From contig CM051025.1 of NCBI GenBank assembly GCA_027627225.1, positions 75,224,474 through 75,288,473 of the forward strand: 64,000 nucleotides of DNA, read 5' to 3'. A model generated the notes under the pieces. That model ran no database searches and was not told the DNA's origin. It saw only the letters and a list, made by a program, of their open reading frames with translations. Both the position numbers and the translations under genes were made by a program. This DNA comes from Congeria kusceri (Eukaryota; Mollusca; Bivalvia; Myida; Dreissenidae). Shown one piece after another: positions 27,401 through 39,400 of the stretch; within the stretch, counting starts at the first letter, position 1; every line of letters starts with the position of its first letter.

Positions 27401-30400
27401 ACACCTATGGCTTTGAAATGGTGACCTTGACCTTGCAATCCAAAGCAAGGTCTCAATATAAAGAACCTACATTTGAAGTTTCATTAAAATATCTAAATTT
27501 GTTCTCAAGTTAGTGGAAAGAATTTTTTTATTATCAGTAATGGTGACCTTGCCCCCACCCACCCCATATGCAATTGCAAGCTAGGTCTAGATATAAGGTA
27601 TCTACATATAAAGTCTCATTAAAATATCTCAATTCGTTCTCTAGGTATTGAGCGAAATCTAGTGGTCCATTTTTAGTAATGGTGACCTTGACCTCACCCA
27701 CCCTACATGCAATCCCATGCGAGGTCTCAATATCAGGTATCAACATATGAAGTTTCATTAAAATATCTCAATGTGTTCTCAATTTATTAAGCAGAAACCA
27801 TTTTTATATTTTTAGTAACGGTGACCTAGACCCTGACCCACCTACCCCATATGCAATCCCAAGCAAGGTCTCGATATAAGGTATCTATGTATGCAGTTTC
27901 ATTAAAATATCTCAATTCGTTCCCAAGTTATTGAGAGAAAACCGTTTTTCTATTTTTAGCAACAGTGACCTTGACCTTGACCCAACCCCCCATATCCAAT
28001 CCAAAGCGAGGTCTCCATATAAGGTATCTATGTATGAAGTTTCATAAAAATATCTCCATGCATTCTAAAGTTATTGAGCGAAAACCATTCTTCTATTTTT
28101 AGTAACAGTGACCTATACCTTGACCCCCACCGACCCTAAATGCAATCCCTAACGAGGTCTCAATATAAGGTATCTAAGTTTCATTAAAATATCTCTATGC
28201 ATTTTCAAGTTATTGAGCTGAAACCGTTTTTCTATTTTAAGTAACAGTGACCTTGACCTTGACCCCACCCATCCCATATGCAATCCCAAGCGAAGTCTCG
28301 ATACAAGGTATCTATGTATGAAGTTTCAATAAAATATCTCAATGCATTCTCAAGTTATTGTGCAAAAACCATTTTTATATTTTTAGTAACGGTGACCTCG
28401 ACCTTGACCCCACTCACCCCATATGACATCCCAAGCGAGGTCTCGATATGAGGAATCTATGTACAATGTTTCATTTAAATATCTCAATGCATTCTCAAGT
28501 TATTGAGGGGAAACCGTTTTTCTAATGTTAGTAACAGTCACCTGGACCTCGACCATACCCACCCCATATGCAATCCCAAGCGAGGTCTCAATATAAGGTA
28601 TCTATGTATTAAGTTTCAATACAATAGCTCAACTCATTATTGAGGTAGAGAGCGGAAACGAAAAGCTGACGCCGCCACAAAGCCCGCCCGCCCGCCTGCC
28701 CAACGACATACCCAAATCTAATAACCAAATTTGGTTAAAAATAAAATTAGTCAAACTACATCAGCTGCTTATCACTTTTCTTTAAAATCATCAACCAGTA
28801 GCAAGATCATGATCATGAAAGGGCTCGTCTATGAGTAGGTCTTTCAGCGAGCGATTCTATACGGAAACAATTAACGGACACTGACAATAGGATAGGGATA
28901 AGGAGATATGGAACTGGACCAACGCTTTTCAATGTGTTCGATTTTTATACCGATACAGATATATTGATAAGGATACAGACTCATGGAAACGCGGCCATTT
29001 CCCATTGTTTTGGATGTGCATAATAAGCAGATAGAAACATAAAAATCTTCATGCAAACGGTTCTGGTCATTTAATGAAACCATTTTACCAGTGTTGTAGA
29101 TCAGTTCCTCTTCTCTAGATGGTGTGTCAGAAAGTTCACTCAAACTTTTGGCCGGCCTGATAGTGGAAAATGTTTCCCGGAAAAGATCTGCGTAGCTTGA
29201 CCTTTGGTTGCTTATTGGGACACTGGAAAGGGAAAATATTGTTGACAGTGATGATTTTGTGCAACAAAGATAGTGCCCATGTATATTTTGAAATATGCTA
29301 GGCTGATGTTATAATTTTAAAAAGCTGAAATTTATGGTAAACTGAGAGAAAACTCTCAAAACATAAGTCTAAACACCAGCACTATGCTTCATTTTCAACC
29401 TTCATAATATTGAAATTAGTTGGGAATATTATAATTATACACTGCTAATAGCACAGTATTGTTTATACTATAAAATATCAGCTATATTATATGTACAGTT
29501 ATTATTGACTGTCCTAATTAGATATACGATCCAACATAATTATTCTATAATGATGTTCAGTTCATTATAGTATGTAACATAAAAATAAGGCAAATAATCA
29601 ACATCTGGCACCTATGAAAACCTCCACAAAATATCAACATATGGCACAAAAAGGATACTGTGAGACAAAAATTCAAGCAAAATGGCATTAGTTTACTTAT
29701 TTTTGAGAAACAGAGAAACTCTGGTAGTCATTACTTAGAATTAATAAAATATTAGTGTAGTCCATTATGTTAGCTTGAGTAATCACAGTCTTGTATTTCT
29801 AAGGATTGTACTGAATTTAGGTGGTGGGAAACAAATCATTTCAGGGAATCTGGAATGTTTGTGTGTTTTATGTCCACTGATAGTGTAGAATTTTACAACC
29901 TCTATGGACAAGTTACTCAAAAGTTCAAACTTTAATCAGAAATTAGCTAACAGCCAGTTAAGTTTTAGAAGCCAACTTAAATTTACTAGCTTTTATTTTA
30001 AAGGGACTTGTTCACAGAGTTTTGTATTTTTTAAAAATGTCATTTAATGTATCAACTGCAAAATCAAAAGCAGTTGGACTAGCCAAAAACAATGAAAACA
30101 CATTATTAAGACAGATAATAAGAATACAAATTAATTGTAGAGTCCGAATTCGACCATTTTCACCTTTTGTGTGGCTTTAACAAAAATTGCACCACTGGGG
30201 ATTGAAGATTTATCACAAATATACACTTACCAACTTGAATATGTGAGTATCAAAATAGTCCAAACTTTACACTTCTAGTACATGTCCATCCAAAATTGTG
30301 TGAATGCATTAACATTATCTAACAATATCTCACTTTGTCATGAAATTCACTTGTTATCATATGCTTATAAAAACTTGCCAAAATACAGTCTGGAAAGTAA

Positions 30401-33400
30401 AAGTAAATTCCACAATATGGTCAATATTTACCCATTGAATTCACCAGGTCAATACTACCATGACTGGGAGAATGGGGAGAATTAAACCTGACAATTGGCC
30501 TTCAATAACTAATTGATTAGAGAGATGAAAGTCTGTGATGATGCAACTGAAGAACAGGTGCTAGTTTCTTAATAATTGATTGTTGTCTGTGGACATATGG
30601 TGTAATTAAATCCACTAAAGGTGGAAATGCATGGTTTAAAGCTGACTTTGAAGATACTTTACTCCATGGTTACATTACTTCAGAAAATATTGTTATGAAG
30701 TAATTACTGAGTAGCTACATATGAGAAGAAAACATGAATTATAAATCAAATAGTATGAATCAGTGGTAGACTGTGATAACTTATATGTACATTATCAGCA
30801 GTTGTTATACTAGATTTGAACTGAATATTCTAACATGAATTATAAATCAAACAGCATGAATCAGTGTTAGACCGTGATAACTTATATATACATTATCAGC
30901 AGTTGTTATAGATTTGAAATGAATACTCATAATGTTTCTTTACCTTTTGCAAAAACCATCCATTTTGTCAAGTCTATGAGAGTGAGAAGACATAATTTTA
31001 TGGCTTCATCATTGTCACATTAGAACAATTAATCCGCCTTTCTGTCACAAAATAATAATAATCCAGATTAAAAATGCACATCCACAAGGGTTTTATACTT
31101 ATGTTTTACATTGTTTAAAATGTTATAAACACATATGGACTGAAATTCATTTGTGCAAACAAATACACTGAGTACAATCATAACTTGTCCTAACAAACAA
31201 AAACCTCAGATGTTTTCTTTCAGTACCCATTAACTGCCCTTACAAATATGCATGTTTATGGTATACAAGTCAACATAAATTTAATGGTTATCTGGCCCTC
31301 TTGTTTGATGTTGACTATTCAAATTATAAAGGCTCTTCAAACATGCCATGAATTTCAGAAGGATAGCATATTCAATAAAAAAAATCTCTAAAATATCACA
31401 GCAAACTTTCAAACAACAGACATACAAGTACAGATTATGCACACAAAATGAAGAAATTTATTAAAAACATAAAACAATATATTATCAACTGTAAAACATG
31501 GAGACACTTAAAGTCAATATTTAGTTACATGTGGCCTACCATGCATTGCTGAATTTTAATCTAGATTATCAAAGTCAGTGTTAATCTGTGTTAATCTCCA
31601 ATATCACCTCAGCACATTCTTACATCAGGATTCTCTTGACTTCTTGAAGAATGTGCATTTACATTTGTATAACGTGACAGTTTAAACCTTCAGATAATGA
31701 AGAGCAATAAAAATAGATTATTTTTGAAGTATTGATATTTTCTGGATTTTGTAACCTTATAGGTTTGTATATTGTTAACAACAGATAGAGTGTTATTGAA
31801 CTTCAAATTCAAACGTTCATCAATTTTATTTCCAAAAGCAGAAATTAGTTTTTGGATTCACACAAAATAAAACAGGATACATGATATTAAAAATGATCTT
31901 AGGCAAAGAAAAATTAGTAGATTGCACCCATACAGAATGATACTTAACTTATAGTTAGGTATTTCCATATTTGTGCATTCTCGAAACATCTCAAAAAAAA
32001 GTACCTATTAATGAAAACAATTTGAAAATCATGAAAATCGGCACAAAGTAAAAACATTTTGTTTACAGGTTTAACTGTAAAAAAACACACCAAATAACAA
32101 GAGCTGTCTCAGGACAGTGAGCTCCGACTATTAATACATCTTTGTAAGAGTTAAGGGCCTTGGTTAGTGATCTTATATACTGACCCTGAATATATGTGTG
32201 AAGTTTCAATTTAATATCTGCAGTAGTTACAGAGATATGAACCTTATATAATGACCTTGAAGATAAGTGTGGCAAAGTTTTAATAAAATATATGTAGTAG
32301 ATATAGAGATACAAAATGTATGAACTTGTTGCATGCAAACTTTAACCTGAATTTTCTACGTACAAAAAAGAGCATAATTCTGCTAAATTGCAGGTCAGAG
32401 TTATGGGCCTTGGTCAGTAACCTTACATAATGACCCCAAAGACGTAAGTGAAGTTTCAATTGAATATCTGTAGTAGCTATAGAGATATATATTCTGACGC
32501 ACGGGTAAGCAGAATAGCTCAGGCTATTTGGTGGATAGTCAAGTTAACAATTCACTCATATTGCACAAATTTTCTTCTCAGTTTCTCATTTCTAATCACC
32601 ACATAAACTACTTGAACCTAAATGAGGCATGTCATGGGAAAGCTGGGCTTAATGCACATGCGTAAAGTGTCGTTCTGGATCAGCCTGTATGAACTATTTC
32701 CGCTTTTATTGTATTTTTAGTTTCAAGGAAGTCTCTTATATTCACAAATCCACTGTAGGAGGAAAGTGTTGTCCTGGATTAGCCCGGTTTTCCCACAACA
32801 CACCTCATATATGCCTGTCTGGTAAATAACAATGACTCTCTTCTGTTATTGCAGCTTTATATCATGGCATGTAACTAGATACAAAAAACAGTACACTTTT
32901 AATTCCAACTGAGTTCTCTGTCTGCCACATCTTAAGAAATAGATTTGACATAATGTGTTCTAATGTTGCAACAATATACCAGTATATTGGTAAGTACTGC
33001 AATACATGTCTATCATCATTGCACTACAAAGCATCTTCGCTCATAGCCATATACTGGCATGGGATCCATTCTGTTATTTATGTCTCACAGTATGTTGCAA
33101 TGTGCTCTTACCATATTGCAATATATTTCAAGACATTTTTGCTGTATTATTGCAGCCTTAGTATGTTCTAGCTATCGCCTACAATGGATAATAAAAAACA
33201 AATCAATGTTTTGTGAAACAACTTAAGTCATTGTAAATTCTTAAGAGGCTGATTAAAAGAGTGTTCTCAAGATCTCCCACACAGACACCAAGTACTGGTT
33301 CTACCCAGGTAAGGGACTCGAGAGTGTCTCAATAAGCCTTTGGCTTTTGATCCAATCGAGCTAAAATAAATAGGTTTAAACTAACAGAATTTCTTAATTT

Positions 33401-36400
33401 TAATAGAAATTAAAAAAAAAAAAGTCAATACAATTCAAAACTTAAGCATCTGGACTAACAAACCCAAATATTCTGTCCTCTGTCAAGAAAGCATAAAAAA
33501 GAGGGCCATGATGGCCCAAAGCGCTCACCTGAGAACTGGTACAGATGAAGACCATACTGTTGTGACATGTTTGAAAATTAAGGTATATGAACCATACGCA
33601 AAGGGGGATAGGATCAATTTGATTTAAAACATCAGTTAGTGCAAATGTTCCGGCAATTTTTTGTCAATGTCCCGTTTTGGCCTGAAAAAATGATTATTAT
33701 TATGCTTGGAGTTTTATCCATTATATTAACATACTGTAATTTAACCTTTGAAATCGACAATCAACCTCCAATTATTGTGCGGTTGTTGTTTGTTCAAAAT
33801 GGCACAGTTGATATGTGAGAAAGTCTTTAGCAAAATTCTTTCATATTGCTAATTAATCGTTTCATATGAGACTGATTTATGGTAGCAGACACCACACAAA
33901 AGTTAAGCGTTGAAACCATAGTATTTGTCATGAAATTAATGTCTTAAAATTTGTTTGAAATTGTAGCATATTAATTAACCTGGAAGTGAAATTCTGACAT
34001 TATAAGGTCATTTTTGTTTACAAATCCAAAGCGTCGTCAGTATTATGGTGGTAAATTTCATATGTAACAAAAATATGTCTCAACAAAGTCAATGCTCTAC
34101 AAGTCCTTATGAATATAGTCAAGACTGTAATTTTTTAGAGGAGATTCATGAAGTTGAAAATCCCTACATAAATATACAGATGAGAGTGAACAATCCGATG
34201 AAAATAGTGACATAGGCGATGAATTAGATTTTTCTGACACTGATGATGTTTCTGATGCCACTCTTGAAAATTTAATATATTTCAAAATGTAACAAAAATA
34301 TGTCTCAACAAATGCTCTACTATTCTGTATGATATATCAAGAAAGTAATTTTTGAGAGGAAATTCATGAAGTTGAGTCTCTTAACTTCAATGACTGTCAA
34401 AATGTTTTCGAATCTTAGTTCTCAATCAAATCCCTACATGAATATACAGATGAGAGTGAACAATCCGATGAAAATAGTGACATAGGCAATGAGTAAGACT
34501 TTTCTGATAATGATGATGTTTCTGATAACATTCTTGAACATTTAATAGATAGGGATTTTTACCTTTTTATGATGGTCCAAATAGTTTTCGTGGTACTAAG
34601 CTACATTATGAATGGTCGTAAGTATGTTATCTTGCTTCTTGATATATATTCATGAAAATATGATAAACAATCCTGGTATCTTTAAAACATTCACATTCCT
34701 TTCCACATCATTGTTTTTAACCTTTGCATCAGGGTGGCCATTTTGGTTGTGATGAAACAAACCAGTTTTCGTGGGTCATCTCATAATGCATTTGAACTTC
34801 ATATGTGGTCCAATTTACATTCGATAAAGTTTAGCTCAGGGGGCTTGAGTCCTTGTTGAATAGTAATAGATGCAGCGTTCATAATTATTCTCTTGACTTT
34901 TAAACACAAAGGCATGAAATTTGATAGTTTAAAATTTAATAGTTTATTACTCATTCTAACCTGTTTTGAGCGCATTTTTTTAATGCAAACAAAGAGCTGT
35001 CAAACAACCAAAACAAAATATCTTGGTCGGTATGCGCGATGTAAAATATCCCGAAACTGTTTATGCCATAAAAACTAGAAAGTCGACCATAACAGACGAG
35101 TTTCACATTCCCATTTGTAGCGATTATCACGACACAATAATTCATCGGCGAATCGACAACGATGCTCGCGATGTATGATAGTGGTTAATACAGGTTGCAT
35201 AGCGGTCATTTACAGTTTATTGCTTTTAAAATGTTATAAATATTCACTTAGTTAACTTTTTAATAAACAGAAATGGCATGGTACATAATGTAATTATGAT
35301 ATATGATAAGAGTGTCAGTTTTAAAAGTATAGCGTAGCTAAAAATGGAAAAAAAGCAATTTAGACTTAGGTACTTTCTCTGAGACTGACAAACTTCGTAT
35401 TGTTCAAACCTGGTCTTATAAGATCACAATCACACACACGACCATTATTATTATTATTATTATTATGTAACCAGTATGTGTATATATGGGCCTTATTGTA
35501 ACATAACATTTGGCACAATTACGTAATCCAAGTAATCCAATTAGTGAAGTAATACACGGATTGTCTCGGCAGCTATGCCACTGACATTATGATTCTACTT
35601 GTGAAATAACTATCATTTCAAATAAAAAATAACTTTATTTGAGACAAAAATTTAATTTTATTCGCATGATTATTTCCTTGAACTCATGATAGTTTATAAA
35701 TGGAATGAATATGTGTTTGTTCACAAAGTTTGAAGACTTATAATGATAATTAACACTGCTTTTTAACGTTTTGATATTAAATAATGATGTTTTATTTCTC
35801 AGTCATATTTTTATTCTTTGGCTCTCTATCATTAGAGCGTATAAAGACAAAAATATCTTTTATCAATTCTGGTTTACTTGGTTGAATTCTTAAGTTGTTT
35901 CACTCAAATCAACAAAAAAGCATACTCCGGGATATCAGTTTCTTGCTCAAACTGCATAATAATAATAATAATAGTAGTAGTAATAACGATAATGTTATTT
36001 GTAACTGTCAAGCTGTTATATAATTAGCCCCAGCCCACACTGAAACCGGAATAAACGAGCTGCTTCTGTTAATTAAATATTAATTAATTATTATTTATGT
36101 AAACTGCAAAAAATTCATCAATTATATACTTATTTCAATCATTAAAAATTCAGATCTGAATATGAAGTAACACAATCATGATGTCAAACATAGTTTCAGA
36201 TTTGGCTATGTTATGATTGTTACATTATTTGCATTATAATTTTTAAGTATTTGAAACATATCCACGTTACATAATTTAGTTAATAAAACAGAGACAAGTT
36301 TAATGAAAAAAACAAACATTTTATAACTTTATTCGGCATTTTCTCCACTGAACATTACTTTCCTTTATTGGCAATTACAGGCTTTACAGCCAATACATCG

Positions 36401-39400
36401 TCAGCCTCGTTCTTGATTCGCTTTATCAAGGGAAAAATACCTACAGTACTCGATAACGGGAATGTGAAAAGGGTCTATTGGCTAAAAAAAAAATGTGATG
36501 GTCCACCCAGTTTTCGTAGTACTAAGCTACATAATAAATGGCGGAAAGTGTTGTTATTTGATATATATTCCTGAAAATATAATAATACAATGCTATTCAC
36601 TTTTCCTGGTATCTTAAAAACACTCACAGTTCTTTCCACATTGTTGTTTTTAACTTTTGTGTCAGGTCATGGCTGGCCATTTTGGTTGAGACGAAACAAA
36701 CAAGTTTTCGGAGATTATCTCAAAATGCATTTTAAATGTCATAAATGGTCCAATGTATCTTCGATAAAGTTTATCTTGGGTTGCTTGCATCATTGCTGAA
36801 CAGTTATCAATTCATTTTTTGGCCTTCTGAACACAAAATCATGAATGGAATCAAATGTGGAGTTGGTAGATAAATTATATAAAATAATAGAGAGAGAATA
36901 AAATGTAATGGTTTATTTCTTAATCCTATCTGTTTTAAACACATTTTGCACATGTGAGCAAAGAGCTGTCAGACTGTGAAACAACCAAAACAAAATATTT
37001 CAGTCAACCGCGCGAGTGAGGATGTAAGCGGTGACTATGAAAAATACCCCGAAAACTGTTTATGCCATAAAAACTGGATAGTCGACAATAAATATTAAAT
37101 GTTCATACGATGTTAAAATACACATTACACGATAATAACAAAACTCCATCAAACTAAGGTGACTCCAAATTAGGGACACGCCATGGGTTGTTTTTTAACC
37201 AACGCCTTAGTTAAAGCTTTTAACATTAACAGTAAACTTAACCAGTTATTCTTATTTGACACATACTTTAAATTATAAAAGCAACGCAAAGGCCAAGGAG
37301 ATTTCTAATATGCACCGTGTGTCTAAAGTTGAACCTCTGCTTATCAAACCTACCTAAAAAGTCATCATTTAGTACGGTTACGCGACATGTTTCTGCAAAA
37401 TATTTAGTTGATTGTGTTACTGTCGTCCATTTGTAAACAAATGTCGAAAACCGTGTGTTCGATTTTTGCGACAATGACATCAAAATGACGTCACACTCTA
37501 TGTATATACTGATTTTTAGATCTATACAGTAATCTTTAAATTATTTATTCAGTACTATATTCTTCGATGGAAAGAACACAAATAAATACAAAATTATAGA
37601 TTAGCAAAGTAAACTACACACGTCTTAACAGTCAATTCACTATTTCGACATTGTCAAATCACGCGTAACGAGACTGGCGAGATAACGAGAGATTTTGAGG
37701 TCAGGGGGGTTCCGTTCTCGCTCTAAAGTAAACATTGATCAGCTGATGATGCAGGTTCACATAAACTGCTATTAAAATTCAAAATAAACAATTAACGTTA
37801 TATGAAGACGTATTGCTTTAATTTACGATTTTAATGTTTTCACACATAATTTAGACCTGGCTAAATAACAGTATTACTGATCACACAAGCAGCGTGTCAA
37901 AATAGGCAAACATGACGAGAAACACCAACCCAAACCTACGGTTAGAAGTAAACTATAAAACTATGACATGCTACTTTGAAAAACTCCACCCACCGACTTT
38001 TAAAACATTTAACAGGTCAATTTTTCAAACATTTACTTTGTATTAATTTTCATGGACCCAGAGAATTAGTTTTATTTGATTTGATGAGTGGGATTTCTCA
38101 CAGATATATTGATTTAATGTATATATCATTTTTATATGATTTTTTTTCTTTCAACAATTGCAACCTGAATACAAACCGGGCCCTGCTAGCTTAGTTGGTA
38201 GAGAGCTGGACTGTCAATCCGGGTGTTTGCGAGTTCGAGCCACAGCCCGGCCACATAACTTGTGTGGGATTGGTCATAAAATAATTTCTGTGGTCGTTCT
38301 CACCCTACCTCTGCTTCAAGAAGGGCAGTAGTTACTTTTATTAAAGTATGTACATTTGGTACTGATCAACCGCTTAGATCGGCTAAGGAAAATGAGTAGG
38401 TTAAGTGTTCGCTGTAAAGTCTGTAATTGTAGTAGATTTTGCTGCAGTATATACAGGATGAGTCCTGCAGTTCCACATAATAGACATGTGTCCTACTAGT
38501 ACCATCATAAGAAATATATGCAGCTTAATTATCATCACTTAATAAACAACACAAGAAGAAAAAAGTCCATGTCACCGGGGTATTCTCTTTTAATCATAAG
38601 CTATAAATATAAAGCATTTCAAAATCACATCCACAGCACACAAATAAACAAAATTACATAAAGTATTCAATTTTACTGAAACAAGTATCACAAAAAATAC
38701 ATCAGTAAGGCGCAAAGCATGGAAATGTTTTAATTCGTATATTCCTGTGTAGAACCAGTACTTAGTCACTTTTTCACAAGTTTTAGACAGTTCAGTAAAA
38801 AAACTAGCAGGTTCATCACCAGCTATTAAGCTGGGCTGATACCCCAGACATTTCCAATTTACCCATTTTGAACAGGAACTTGGACAGTCACAGTTAATGC
38901 TGGTTCCAATGTCACAATGAACAATTTTTCTAAAGAATATATATAGCTACTTCCCACTGTGGTTTTACACAAAATCACAAAACAGTCAAAAGGTCATAGC
39001 TGGCAGGCTTAATCGATGAAGAAAATTATTCAGGTCACCAATGGATCACTTTTACACTGTCTGCGGATTCCTTAATGTTTCGCACTAATGATGTTTTTCC
39101 CGAGCATGTTTCTACTAGAACTTTGTATGCGCACAGGATGTGTGATTTCTAACTATTTATGACAATCCATCAACAACCATCTGTTATGATCACAACAATT
39201 CATTAACATTATTATTTTAAATATATTCACTTGAATTTGAACAATTAATACTATTACTTAACTTGAACACACATTGCATAATAATTTATATATTTTTTAT
39301 AAATGAAATTATATCAGTGGTGTTGTGTGTCACAATATGCGATTTCAATACGAAATACTGCAATCAGTTGAATAATCCCCCGGAAAATCACGGTGTGACA

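Noticed and set aside
38178..38251. Functional tRNA-Asp gene
   Set aside because: The T stem does not pair, the acceptor stem is irregular, and a SINE body follows.
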